DNA from: an uncultured Acetatifactor sp.
GTDB lineage: Bacteria > Bacillota > Clostridia > Lachnospirales > Lachnospiraceae
Length of the DNA: 64,000 nucleotides
Direction: 5' to 3'
Assembly (NCBI GenBank): GCA_947625255.1
Contig: CANQNT010000008.1
Location: forward strand, 57,683 to 121,682
The notes beneath the pieces are model-generated. The model had not been told where the DNA came from. It searched no databases and worked only from the letters and a program-made list of their open reading frames with translations. Of the stretch, positions 16,920-25,871 are shown piece by piece (positions within the stretch are counted from its first letter, which is position 1; every line of letters begins with the position of its first letter). Both the position numbers and the translations under genes were made by a program.

Positions 16920-17864
16920 ATGAATGCGGGGGATGTGCTGGAGCAAATCAGGGAAAGATATCCGAAGCTGAGCAAGGGCCATAAGAAGATCGCGGACTAT
17001 ATTGCCGGCCATTACGATCAGGCGGTGTTCATGACGGCGGCCAGACTGGGAGAGGTCCTGGGGATCAGTGAGTCCACGGTTGTCCGTTTTGCGTCGGGCA
17101 TGGGCTATGACGGTTATCCCGCATTTCAGAAAGCCCTGGAAGAGTGTGTGCAAGAGAAATTGAATCTGGTACAGCGGATTGACGGGGCGTATGGGAACAG
17201 TACCCAATCGGAGGTATTGACCGCCGTGCTGGGTTCCGATATCGGGAATCTGAAAAAGACGATAGAGACTTTGGATCCCATTGCCTTTGAAACGGCGGTT
17301 GACGACATTCTGAAAGCGGAGACGGTCTATATCATGGGGGTGCGAAGCTGCGGACCTTTGGCCGCGTCCCTGCATTTTTACCTGAACATGATCCGGGGAA
17401 ACGTGGTTCTGGTTGACACTTCCAATATCAGTGAGATTTTTGAGCAAATGATCCGGATCCGCGAAAAGGATTGTTTTATTGGCATTAGTTTCCCGCGGTA
17501 TTCCATGCGCACCCTCAAGGCCATGGAGTTCGCAAACGCCCGCAGCGCCAGGGTGATCGCCGTCACGGACGATATTCATTCCCCAATGAATCTTTATTCG
17601 TCCTGCAACCTATTGGTCAAAAGCGACATGGTCTCCATCGTGGATTCCCTGGTGGCGCCGTTAAGCGTGATCAATGCGTTGGTGGTGGCTATGTGTCTGA
17701 AGCGTCCCGATCAGGTGAAGCGCAACCTGGATATGCTGGAGGAAGCCTGGGGCAATTATCAGGTATCCATGAATGATGAGATCAACGTGTTGGACGAGGA
17801 TTTGTTGGATTTAATCCCCAAGACGTTAAGGCAGGCTTTCGAAAGCGGGGAATCGGAGAAGTAG
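16920..17864 (+). CDS. MurR/RpiR family transcriptional regulator
   Basis: 314 residues from the ATG at 16920, chosen because GGAGGG lies ten bases before it; an in-frame ATG at 16878 is too close to the promoter. The N-terminal HTH_6 domain includes LSKGHKKIADYI and the recognition region GISESTVVRFASGMGYDGYPAF. The C-terminal SIS (sugar isomerase) domain (about 125-260) includes VYIMGVRSCGPLAASL and GISFPRYS. Such proteins sense a phosphosugar and regulate sugar catabolism genes. No sugar genes adjoin it: the next gene, starting directly after the stop codon, is an HI0933-type flavoprotein, so its target is not obvious. Confidence 0.88.
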   Translation: MNAGDVLEQIRERYPKLSKGHKKIADYIAGHYDQAVFMTAARLGEVLGISESTVVRFASGMGYDGYPAFQKALEECVQEKLNLVQRIDGAYGNSTQSEVLTAVLGSDIGNLKKTIETLDPIAFETAVDDILKAETVYIMGVRSCGPLAASLHFYLNMIRGNVVLVDTSNISEIFEQMIRIREKDCFIGISFPRYSMRTLKAMEFANARSARVIAVTDDIHSPMNLYSSCNLLVKSDMVSIVDSLVAPLSVINALVVAMCLKRPDQVKRNLDMLEEAWGNYQVSMNDEINVLDEDLLDLIPKTLRQAFESGESEK

Positions 17865-19370
17865 ATGAAGAAGATAATTGTGATCGGCGGCGGCCCGGCC
17901 GGTATGATGGCGGCGATCGCGGCTGCGGACGGCGGGACCGGAGTGATCCTTTTAGAAAAAAACGAGAAGCTGGGAAAGAAGCTTTTTATCACGGGCAAAG
18001 GCAGATGTAATGTGACCAACGCGGCGGAGCTGGAGACCTTGTTTGCCAACGTGGTGAGCAATCCCAAGTTTTTATTCAGCGCATTTTATCAGTTCGACAA
18101 CCGCGCCGTCATGCGTTTCCTGGAAAGCGCGGGCTGTAAGTTAAAGGTGGAGCGGGGGGAGAGAGTCTTTCCGGTGTCGGATCATTCCTCCGACGTGATC
18201 GGCGCCCTGACCAGGGAGCTTCAGAGGCGCGGCGTGGACGTTCGATTGCATACCCGGGCAGGGGGGCTCCTTGTTCGAAATGGAGCGCGGGAGACGGCGG
18301 CCGTGATATCCGTTGGGAAAGGGCCGTCTGAAACCCGTTCCGACGATCCCTGCGTAAGCGATGGAATCTCCGGAACCGAGGGAACTGCCGGAATCTCCGG
18401 AACCGGGGCGAAGATTTGCGGCGTGTTATTGGAGGATGGCAGGCGGCTTGAAGGGGATGCCGTGATCCTTGCCACGGGAGGCTGTTCTTACGCGGCCACG
18501 GGTTCCACGGGAGACGGTTATGGTTTGGCAGTCCGGACGGGGCACCGTCTGATGGAATGTTTTCCTTCCTTGGTGCCGCTTGCGGCGGAGGAGCGATGGT
18601 GCGGGGACTTGATGGGATTGTCTCTGCGAAATGTCACGGTTCGCTTGCTGGCAAAGTCCCGACTGTTATATGAGGGCTTCGGGGAAATGCTGTTCACCCA
18701 TTTCGGGGTCAGCGGTCCCTTGATCTTAAGCGCCAGCAGTTATTATGCCCAGGAGCTGCGTAGGCGGCGGAAGAAGGGGGCTAAAGCTGACGCGGCGCTG
18801 GGACGGCGTTCGGGAACCGTCGCCGGTAAGGAGTCGGGAACTGCCGGCGGAAAGCAGCCGGAGGCTGCTGCCGGGAGACGGCCCGGGGCGGCGTTGCCCG
18901 ACTGCCGGCTTTTGATCGATTTAAAGCCGGCCTTAAGTCTGGAACAACTGGATCGGCGGATTTTGCGGGATTTCGAGGAAAGCAAAAACAAGCAGTTTAA
19001 AAATGCCTTGAACGGGCTTTTTCCTGCCAGGCTCATACCGGTTATGATCGCTTTGTCCGGTATTGATCCGGAGAAGCGCGTCAATGAGATTACCCGGGAG
19101 GAGAGGGCGGCTTTTGCGGGTCTGGTTAAGGCCCTTCCTCTTACGGTGGCCGGCACGAGGGATTTTGACGAGGCCATTATTACCAAGGGAGGAGTGGACG
19201 TGCGGGACGTGAACCCGTCCACTATGGAATCCAGAAAGCTGCCTGGCCTATATTTTGCCGGTGAAGTGTTGGATCTGGACGCTTTGACGGGAGGCTTTAA
19301 CCTACAAATCGCCTGGTCCACGGGATACCTGGCGGGGGAAAGCGCCGCAGAACGCGTGGCGGACGCGTAA
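17865..19370 (+). CDS. HI0933/BaiN-type FAD-dependent oxidoreductase
   Basis: 501 residues; the family is usually about 400-420. The N-terminal dinucleotide-binding motif IVIGGGPAGMMAAIAAADGG is followed by KKLFITGKGRCNVTN, the signature of HI0933-like flavoproteins. The C-terminus has ITKGGVDVRDVNPSTMES and LYFAGEVLDLDALTGGFNLQIAW, which close the FAD site. The extra length comes from two low-complexity insertions, at about 140-185 (Gly/Ser/Thr/Glu) and about 305-345 (Gly/Ala/Arg/Lys). Members have been described as bile acid or aminoacetone oxidoreductases, but the substrate here is not known. Its ATG follows the RpiR stop codon with no gap, so the two are cotranscribed. Confidence 0.85.
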   Translation: MKKIIVIGGGPAGMMAAIAAADGGTGVILLEKNEKLGKKLFITGKGRCNVTNAAELETLFANVVSNPKFLFSAFYQFDNRAVMRFLESAGCKLKVERGERVFPVSDHSSDVIGALTRELQRRGVDVRLHTRAGGLLVRNGARETAAVISVGKGPSETRSDDPCVSDGISGTEGTAGISGTGAKICGVLLEDGRRLEGDAVILATGGCSYAATGSTGDGYGLAVRTGHRLMECFPSLVPLAAEERWCGDLMGLSLRNVTVRLLAKSRLLYEGFGEMLFTHFGVSGPLILSASSYYAQELRRRRKKGAKADAALGRRSGTVAGKESGTAGGKQPEAAAGRRPGAALPDCRLLIDLKPALSLEQLDRRILRDFEESKNKQFKNALNGLFPARLIPVMIALSGIDPEKRVNEITREERAAFAGLVKALPLTVAGTRDFDEAIITKGGVDVRDVNPSTMESRKLPGLYFAGEVLDLDALTGGFNLQIAWSTGYLAGESAAERVADA

Positions 19371-19476
19371 GCTCCAGGGAAGTGTCAGGCGGACGCGCGG
19401 ATCGTGGGCGGGTGCGAAAGTCTGCAGGGAAGGCGCCGGCTATGAATGAGGGCTGTGAAGAAAGGAGAACGACCTT

Positions 19477-20139
19477 ATGAGTTATAACGTAGCAGTAGAC
19501 GGTCCTGCCGGGGCCGGAAAGAGCACCGTCGTCCGGGCGGCGGCAGGCAGGATGGGATTGGTTTATGTGGACACGGGGGCCATGTATCGCGCCCTGACCT
19601 TGTTCCTTTTGCGGGAAAAGGTGGATCTGACCGATTTTGACGCGGTGGATCAGGCCTCTTCCCGTGCAGACATCACCATCCGCTATGAAAACGGCGAGCA
19701 GGTGGTCTATTTAAACGGGGAAAATGTGAACGCATACCTGCGGACGGAAGAGGTCAGCAACACCACTTCCGTTGTAAGTGCCCAGCCCAGGGTGCGGGAG
19801 AAGATCGTGGATCTGCAGAAAAAACTGGCCGCACAGTGTGATTGCATCATGGAAGGCCGGGATATCGGTACTTGTGTGCTGCCCGAAGCGGATGTGAAGA
19901 TCTATCTCACCGCCAGCAGCCTGGTGCGTGCGAAGCGCCGTTTCGTGGAATTGACCGCAAAGGGGGTGGTCTGCGACCTGAAGCGGATCCAGGAGGACAT
20001 CGAGGAACGAGATTACCGGGATATGCACAGGGAGATTTCTCCTTTGGTGCGGGCGGAGGATGCCATTCTGCTGGACACCTCCGATATGAGTATCGAGCAG
20101 GTGATCGAGGCGGTGATCGCCTTGTGCGGGAGAAAGTAA
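19477..20139 (+). CDS. cmk: Cytidylate kinase
   Basis: 220 residues, normal for bacterial (d)CMP kinase. It has the P-loop GPAGAGKST near the N-terminus, VYVDTGAMYRALT, CIMEGRDIGTCVLPEADVK and the YRDMHREISPL lid region. It phosphorylates CMP and dCMP for nucleotide salvage. AAAGGAG precedes the ATG. It leads the conserved clostridial group cmk-ispH-rpsA, with ispH beginning 20 bp downstream. Confidence 0.95.
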   Translation: MSYNVAVDGPAGAGKSTVVRAAAGRMGLVYVDTGAMYRALTLFLLREKVDLTDFDAVDQASSRADITIRYENGEQVVYLNGENVNAYLRTEEVSNTTSVVSAQPRVREKIVDLQKKLAAQCDCIMEGRDIGTCVLPEADVKIYLTASSLVRAKRRFVELTAKGVVCDLKRIQEDIEERDYRDMHREISPLVRAEDAILLDTSDMSIEQVIEAVIALCGRK

Positions 20140-20159
20140 CGGAATCGGCTAAGGAAAGG

Positions 20160-21020
20160 ATGATCGATCGGATGGAAATCAGGCTGGCCGAAACCGCAGG
20201 TTTTTGCTTTGGCGTGGAACGTGCGGTAAATACAGTGTATGAACAACTGAAAACGGGGAAAACTATATACACATATGGTCCGATCACGCATAACGAGCAA
20301 GTGGTTGGTGAGTTGGCCGATTTGGGGGCCAGGGTTTTGAAGAGCAGGCAGGAGCTGGAAGACTTGACAGAGGGGACCGTCATCATCCGCGCACACGGGG
20401 TTCCGCGGGAGATTTATGAGTGTATCGAACGGAAAGGACTGGAATGTATTGATGCTACTTGTCCTTTTGTAAAGCGGATACACCGGATTGTGGAAAAGGA
20501 AAGCCGTGCCGGGAAGCATATCGTGGTGGTGGGAAACGCCGCTCATCCCGAGGTGGAAGGCATCGTCGGCTGGTGCGAGGGCCCCGTTACCGTGCTGGAA
20601 GAGCCTAAAGAGGCTGAAAAATTCGCTTTGGAGAGCGGAATCGCGCTTTGTATCGTGGCGCAAACGACATTTAATTACAAGAAATTTCAATATATAGTTG
20701 AAATTTTTGGGAAAAAAGGTTACAATAATAGTGTTGTAAACACTATCTGTAATGCAACGGAAGAACGACAAGCGCAGGCTCGTGCTATTGCAAGTGAGGC
20801 GGACGTAATGATTATTATAGGGGGGAAACACAGTTCCAATACACGAAAGCTCTATGAAATATGTAGTAAGGAATGTGAAAAGACCTATTTTGTACAGACA
20901 CTGGATGACTTGCATTTAGATCTACCTAAAGCTGTTCGACTAGTAGGTATTACTGCGGGGGCTTCCACCCCGAAAAAATTAATTGAGGAGGTTCAAAATT
21001 ATGTCAGAGTTAACTTTTGA
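20160..21020 (+). CDS. ispH: 4-hydroxy-3-methylbut-2-enyl diphosphate reductase
   Basis: 286 residues from the ATG at 20160 (AAGGA four bases away); an ATG at 20172 would give the more familiar N-terminus MEIRLAE and is a fair alternative. The three iron-sulfur cysteines lie in TAGFCFGVERAV, DATCPFVKR and NTICNATEERQ. It makes IPP and DMAPP in the last step of the MEP isoprenoid pathway; the preceding enzyme, IspG, is encoded at 51376. Its last 20 bp overlap rpsA in another frame. In several Clostridia these two proteins are fused, so this arrangement looks like a split or pre-fusion form. Confidence 0.95.
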   Translation: MIDRMEIRLAETAGFCFGVERAVNTVYEQLKTGKTIYTYGPITHNEQVVGELADLGARVLKSRQELEDLTEGTVIIRAHGVPREIYECIERKGLECIDATCPFVKRIHRIVEKESRAGKHIVVVGNAAHPEVEGIVGWCEGPVTVLEEPKEAEKFALESGIALCIVAQTTFNYKKFQYIVEIFGKKGYNNSVVNTICNATEERQAQARAIASEADVMIIIGGKHSSNTRKLYEICSKECEKTYFVQTLDDLHLDLPKAVRLVGITAGASTPKKLIEEVQNYVRVNF

Positions 21021-22128
21021 ACAAATGTTGGAAGACGCATTAAAAACGATTCATGCAGGAGAGGTAGTCGAAGGCACAGTTATCGATGTGAAGCCGGAAG
21101 AAATGGTACTGAACATTGGATACAAGTCAGACGGTATTCTTACAAAGAATGAGTACACCAACGACAACAGCATTGACTTAACCGCTGCTGTAAGAGTTGG
21201 TGATCATCTTGAAGTAAAGGTTCTGAAAGTCAATGACGGAGAAGGCCAGGTGTTATTGACCTACAAGCGTCTGGCCGCTGACAGAGGCAACAAGAGAATT
21301 GAGGAAGCTTATAATAACAAGGAAGTTTTGAAAGCGCCGGTAACGCAGGTTCTGGATGGCGGACTGAGCGTAGTGGTTGACGAAGTTCGTATCTTCATTC
21401 CTGCCAGCCTCGTTTCCGATACTTATGAAAAGGATTTGAGCAAGTATGCGGGTCAGGAGATTGAGTTCGTGATCAGCGAGTACAATCCCAAGAGAAGAAG
21501 ATATATCGGCGACCGCAAGCAGCTGATCGTTGCCCGTAAGGCGGAGCAGCAGAAAGCCCTGTTCGAGAGAATCCATGTAGGCGACGTGGTGGAAGGCGTG
21601 GTTAAGAACGTGACGGACTTCGGTGCGTTCATCGATCTGGGCGGCGCGGACGGATTGCTTCACATCTCCGAGATGTCCTGGGGCAGAATCGAGCATCCCA
21701 AGAAAGTCTTCAAGGTGGGCGATGTTCTGAAAGTCCTGATCAAAGAGATCAACGGCAACAAGATTGCTTTGTCCCTGAAATTCGAGGATGCCAATCCCTG
21801 GAAGAACGCTGCGACGAAGTATGCGGCAGGCACAATTGTGACCGGCAAGGTAGCCAGAATGACCGACTTTGGCGCATTCGTAGAGCTGGAGCCCGGTGTG
21901 GACGCTTTGCTTCATGTATCCCAGATTTCCAAGGAGCATGTTGACAAGCCGTCTGACGTTTTAAAGACCGGCCAGGAGATCACGGCCAAGGTCGTGGACT
22001 TCAATGAGGCGGATAAGAAGATTTCCCTGAGCATCAAGGCTCTGGCAGCCGATGAGCCTCAGCAGGCCAGGGAAGAGGATGTGGCAGATGTGGACGTTGC
22101 GGCCGTGGCTGCTTCGGAAGAAGCTTAA
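21001..22128 (+). CDS. rpsA: Ribosomal protein S1-type RNA-binding protein
   Basis: 375 residues from the ATG at 21001, supported by GGAGG at 20987. It contains four S1/OB-fold repeats, at about 17-85, 100-165, 190-260 and 275-345; the last two are the best preserved (VTDFGAFIDLGGADGLLHISE and MTDFGAFVELEPGVDALLHVS). The C-terminus is a short acidic Ala/Glu/Asp tail. Four repeats, not six as in enterobacteria, is the usual Firmicutes form. It overlaps the end of ispH by 20 bp, so translation of the two may be coupled. Confidence 0.92.
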   Translation: MSELTFEQMLEDALKTIHAGEVVEGTVIDVKPEEMVLNIGYKSDGILTKNEYTNDNSIDLTAAVRVGDHLEVKVLKVNDGEGQVLLTYKRLAADRGNKRIEEAYNNKEVLKAPVTQVLDGGLSVVVDEVRIFIPASLVSDTYEKDLSKYAGQEIEFVISEYNPKRRRYIGDRKQLIVARKAEQQKALFERIHVGDVVEGVVKNVTDFGAFIDLGGADGLLHISEMSWGRIEHPKKVFKVGDVLKVLIKEINGNKIALSLKFEDANPWKNAATKYAAGTIVTGKVARMTDFGAFVELEPGVDALLHVSQISKEHVDKPSDVLKTGQEITAKVVDFNEADKKISLSIKALAADEPQQAREEDVADVDVAAVAASEEA

Positions 22129-22174
22129 TATGGATGTGGCTGTTTATGAAGACTGATAAGAATCGACATAAAAT

Positions 22175-22212
22175 ACGAGGGTGTTGCAAACCAGGCAGCA
22201 CCCTCGTTTGTC
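22175..22212 (+). terminator. Terminator after rpsA
   Basis: acgagggtgttgc (22175-22187) pairs with gcagcaccctcgt (22195-22207) with one G/U pair and a 7-nt loop. The T-tract is short and interrupted. Confidence 0.7.
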
Positions 22213-22331
22213 GTGCGGCTTTTAAAACATAAGCGGTTTGTAGTAAAAAGCGGGTTGCGTATCGTGTGCCCGGCAGCAGAGGCGTGCCATGACGATCAGG
22301 CTGCACATGAGACGGGCAGCCTGCGGGGATC

Positions 22332-23435
22332 TCATACGTTGGTCACGATCATCTCCAGTACATGGTTGGCATAATCGTTAAACGCCTGACGGTCATGCTT
22401 GAATTCGTCCGTCAGCTCGAAATAGAGCTCCTTGTCCTTGTAATCCCGCTTGAAAAAGGGCTTGATCAGGTCGTCCCATTGTGGCAGGTATAGGGACTGC
22501 TTCCTGGTGTAGCAGGTAGAGGCGGTGGCCTGGATCCGGTGTTCCTTGTCCACAAAGTTGGCAACGGACTTATGGAGAGCCATATCCTCCATGGGGAGAT
22601 AGTAGTAATCCTTATAATTGGAGTAGAAGTATTTTAGTTCCTCTTCGTAAATGGGCACTTTCAAGGAACCCCGTTCCCCCTCTGCGGAAAAATAACAGCC
22701 CTTGGCGGAAGTCGATATGGGCTTTGGCAGTAAGACTGGCAGAGCCAGCGTCATCAACAGCTCCTGCCTGCGCACTCCGTTTAGATCCAGGTAGTAATTG
22801 GCCTGGGCTTTTTTTACGATCACCCGCTCCAGGAAGAGGTCGTAATAGGTCAGCATGGGCAGAATGGCAAGCATTCCTTTCATGTCCTCTTCGTTATGGA
22901 GCAGGAGCGTTTTTTCCGCCGTTTCCGTGGGATGATTTTCATATTGTTTATAGAGGTCGATCAGTTCTCCGCCGCTATAGGGATCCTCCCGCCGGACGCC
23001 CAGAAACTGTTCCAGGGTTCGCTGCTTACAGTTAGGAAGCCGGAGGAAATGCCGCAGGGGGGCGATCCGTTTATAAAGATCCAGATCGTCAAATCCCTGG
23101 AAAGAATAGGGTAACCCGAATTCCTGGCATTTGTAGGTCAAAAAGGGCAGATCGAATGTGCTGCCATTGAAGTGAAGCAGCAAAGGATGGCTTTGGAGAA
23201 ACTGGAAAAAAGCGGACAGCAGAGAAGCCTCTTCGCCCTCTTTTTCCGTCAGCCATTGGATCAGCTGCCAGTTGCCGTCAGCCTGATAGATACATCCGAT
23301 CAGGTAAACCTTGGATAATTTCGCGCTGAACCCTGTTGTTTCGATATCAAGGAACACTATTTGCGCCGGATCAGCGATGTTTTCCAAAGGATAGAGAACC
23401 TTACTATTTTGAAGCTCCTTTTGAATCGTTTTCAT
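22332..23435 (-). CDS. YprB-like ribonuclease H-fold exonuclease
   Basis: 367 residues with an AGAGGGGG ribosome binding site. The N-terminal half is a DEDD-type exonuclease fold: VFLDIETTGF supplies the first acidic pair, LLLHFNGSTFDLPFL the second motif, and HNEEDMKGML fits the last acidic residue. The C-terminal part has no recognised domain. Related YprB proteins occur through Firmicutes, generally with an unproven role in nucleic acid metabolism. It is a single gene convergent to rpsA and divergent from the Rnf operon. Confidence 0.8.
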   Translation of the reverse strand: MKTIQKELQNSKVLYPLENIADPAQIVFLDIETTGFSAKLSKVYLIGCIYQADGNWQLIQWLTEKEGEEASLLSAFFQFLQSHPLLLHFNGSTFDLPFLTYKCQEFGLPYSFQGFDDLDLYKRIAPLRHFLRLPNCKQRTLEQFLGVRREDPYSGGELIDLYKQYENHPTETAEKTLLLHNEEDMKGMLAILPMLTYYDLFLERVIVKKAQANYYLDLNGVRRQELLMTLALPVLLPKPISTSAKGCYFSAEGERGSLKVPIYEEELKYFYSNYKDYYYLPMEDMALHKSVANFVDKEHRIQATASTCYTRKQSLYLPQWDDLIKPFFKRDYKDKELYFELTDEFKHDRQAFNDYANHVLEMIVTNV

Positions 23436-23606
23436 AAAATCCCCCTCTGTTACGGCATTTTTTCTGCCCTAAGTATAACATATTTTTTCAAATAGCAGTA
23501 GTAATTTTTTGGAGAAAATGCTACTATAATGTTACAGCGTTACAGTTCCCGGGCGCACGTTACGAGCTATCCGGCGCGGGAGTGAGAAAAAGAGGAAGAG
23601 AACCTT

Positions 23607-24923
23607 ATGGCTAAATTAACATTTGTGGGCGGCATCCATCCTTATGACGGGAAAGAGCTGTCCAAGGACAAACCAATCATGGAGGTGCTGCCCAAGGGCG
23701 ACATGGTCTATCCGGTTTCCCAGCATATCGGCGCGCCGGCCAAGCCCATCGTCAAAAAGGGCGACCGGGTCCTGGTGGGGCAAAAAATTGCGGAGAGTAC
23801 GGCGTTTGTGTCCGCTCCCATCCATTGTTCCGTGTCCGGTACCGTCAAAGCCATTGAGCCGAGGCGTGTGGTAACCGGGGAAATGGTCAACAGCATCGTG
23901 GTGGAAAATGACGAGTTATATGAGGACGTTGGTTTTTATCCGGAAGTTCCGTTGGAGAAGCTGACCAAGGCGGAGATTGTGGATATTATTAAAGAGGCCG
24001 GTATCGTGGGCATGGGAGGGGCCGGTTTCCCTACCCATGTAAAGCTTTCCCCCAAGGAGCCGGAGAAAATTGATTATGTGATCGCCAACTGCGCCGAGTG
24101 TGAGCCTTATCTGACTTCTGATTACCGGCGTTTGATCGAGGAGCCGGAGAAGCTGATCGGGGGCTTAAAGCTGATCTTGAAGCTTTTTGACAGGGCGGTA
24201 GGGATTCTGGCCGTGGAGGACAACAAGCCGGACTGTATTCGTATTTTGAAGGCCCTGACCCAAAATGAAAAACGGATTGTGGTGAAAGCTCTGAAAACCA
24301 AGTATCCCCAGGGAGCGGAGCGTCAGATCGTCTATGCCACCACGGGCAGGAAGATCAATTCTTCCATGCTTCCGGCGGATGTGGGGTGCATCGTGAACAA
24401 TGTGGACACCATGGTGGCGGTGTACCGGGCCGTGGCGGAGGGGGTACCCTCCATGGAACGGATTGTCACGGTGACGGGGGACTGTATCCGGCGTCCCCGC
24501 AACTACCGCGTGCGCACCGGCACCAGCTATCGTCAGCTGGTGGAAGAGGCGGGCGGTTTTATGAAAGAGCCTGAGAAAATCATTTGCGGCGGCCCCATGA
24601 TGGGATATAGTATGTTCGATCTGGATGCGGTGGTGACCAAGACCTCCACTGCCTTGTTGGCGTTTTCCCAGGACGAGGTTTCCATGCTGAAGCCTGGTCC
24701 CTGCATTAATTGTGGCCGCTGTGTGGAGGTGTGTCCGGGACGGGTGGTTCCCAGCCGTCTGGCGGATGCCGCGGAACGGTTTGATGAAGCGTTTTTCCTG
24801 AAATACGATGGGATGGAGTGCTGTGAGTGTGGCTGCTGCAGCTTCATCTGCCCCGCCAAGAGGCCTTTGACGCAGGAAATCAAGTCCATGCGAAAGATCC
24901 TTTTGGCGAAGAAGAAAAAATAG
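23607..24923 (+). CDS. rnfC: Rnf electron transport complex, subunit C
   Basis: 438 residues. It has the N-terminal RnfC barrel-sandwich region (GGIHPYDGKELS), an NADH/FMN-binding Complex1_51K-like domain (GIVGMGGAGFPTHVKL, CAECEPYLTSDYR) and two C-terminal 4Fe-4S clusters (CINCGRCVEVCP from Cys366, CCECGCCSFICP from Cys405). It accepts or donates electrons at NAD in the Rnf complex, which couples ferredoxin:NAD+ oxidoreduction to Na+ or H+ translocation. First gene of the operon, in the clostridial order C-D-G-E-A-B. Confidence 0.96.
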   Translation: MAKLTFVGGIHPYDGKELSKDKPIMEVLPKGDMVYPVSQHIGAPAKPIVKKGDRVLVGQKIAESTAFVSAPIHCSVSGTVKAIEPRRVVTGEMVNSIVVENDELYEDVGFYPEVPLEKLTKAEIVDIIKEAGIVGMGGAGFPTHVKLSPKEPEKIDYVIANCAECEPYLTSDYRRLIEEPEKLIGGLKLILKLFDRAVGILAVEDNKPDCIRILKALTQNEKRIVVKALKTKYPQGAERQIVYATTGRKINSSMLPADVGCIVNNVDTMVAVYRAVAEGVPSMERIVTVTGDCIRRPRNYRVRTGTSYRQLVEEAGGFMKEPEKIICGGPMMGYSMFDLDAVVTKTSTALLAFSQDEVSMLKPGPCINCGRCVEVCPGRVVPSRLADAAERFDEAFFLKYDGMECCECGCCSFICPAKRPLTQEIKSMRKILLAKKKK

Positions 24924-24935
24924 GAGGGACGAAAA

Positions 24936-25871
24936 GTGAGTGATAAGCTGAAAGTATCATCCAATCCCCATGTTCGTTCCCGGGCGACGGTAAACGGAAT
25001 CATGGCGGCCGTGATCATTGCCTTGCTTCCGGCAACGGGCTTTGGCATATATCATTTTGGACCCAAGGCGCTGCAGCTGATCCTGATTTCCATCGTGACC
25101 ACAGTGGGGACGGAACTTCTATATGGTCTGATCAGCAAAAAGCAAACCGTGGATGACTTGTCCGCCGTGGTAACTGGGTTGTTGCTGGCGTTGAATCTGC
25201 CGGTCAGCGTGCCCTGGTGGATGCCGGTCATCGGCGGCGTGTTTGGAATTTTGGTAGTAAAGCTTCTTTTTGGCGGTCTGGGACAGAATATCATGAATCC
25301 CGCGCTGGCGGCCAGGTGTTTCCTGTTGATTTCTTTTCCGGCCCAAATGACGGATTTTCATTATGACGCGGTATCCGGCGCCACGCCTTTGGCGGCTTTG
25401 AAGGCGGGAGAGAGTGTCAATGTGATGGATATGGTCATCGGAAGAACCGCCGGGACCATTGGGGAAACATCCCTCATTGCCATTGTGATCGGTGCGTGTA
25501 TCCTGATTTTGCTGGGCGTGATCGATTTGAGGATCCCCGGCAGCTACATACTAACGCTGTTATTGTTCGTGGGCGTCTTTGGCGGACATGGCTTCGACCC
25601 GGCTTATCTCGTGGCCCAGTTGGCCGGCGGAGGACTGATGTTGGGCGCGTTTTTCATGGCCACTGACTATGTGACACGGCCGATCACGGTGGGGGGACAG
25701 TATCTTTTTGGCATTTTCCTGGGGCTGATGACGGGAATTTTCCGTATTTTCGGGCCGGGAGCTGAGGGAGTCTCCTATGCGATCATTCTGGGGAATCTTC
25801 TGGTTCCTTTGATAGAAAAAATTACTTGGCCCACCGCCTTTGGGAGAGGAGGGAAGCGCCATGCAAAATAA
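24936..25871 (+). CDS. rnfD: Rnf electron transport complex, subunit D
   Basis: 311 residues from a GTG start behind TAGGAGGGA. A multi-spanning membrane protein of the NqrB/RnfD family. AVSGATPLAALK carries the SGAT motif for covalent FMN, with Thr150 as the likely attachment site. GLGQNIMNPALAARCFLL and FFMATDYVTRPIT are typical family segments. It overlaps the rnfG start by 11 bp. Confidence 0.95.
   Translation: MSDKLKVSSNPHVRSRATVNGIMAAVIIALLPATGFGIYHFGPKALQLILISIVTTVGTELLYGLISKKQTVDDLSAVVTGLLLALNLPVSVPWWMPVIGGVFGILVVKLLFGGLGQNIMNPALAARCFLLISFPAQMTDFHYDAVSGATPLAALKAGESVNVMDMVIGRTAGTIGETSLIAIVIGACILILLGVIDLRIPGSYILTLLLFVGVFGGHGFDPAYLVAQLAGGGLMLGAFFMATDYVTRPITVGGQYLFGIFLGLMTGIFRIFGPGAEGVSYAIILGNLLVPLIEKITWPTAFGRGGKRHAK

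Noticed and set aside
19842..20159. N-terminal extension of ispH through the cmk gene
   Set aside because: The stretch is the wrong frame of cmk. IspH proper starts at 20160 or 20172.
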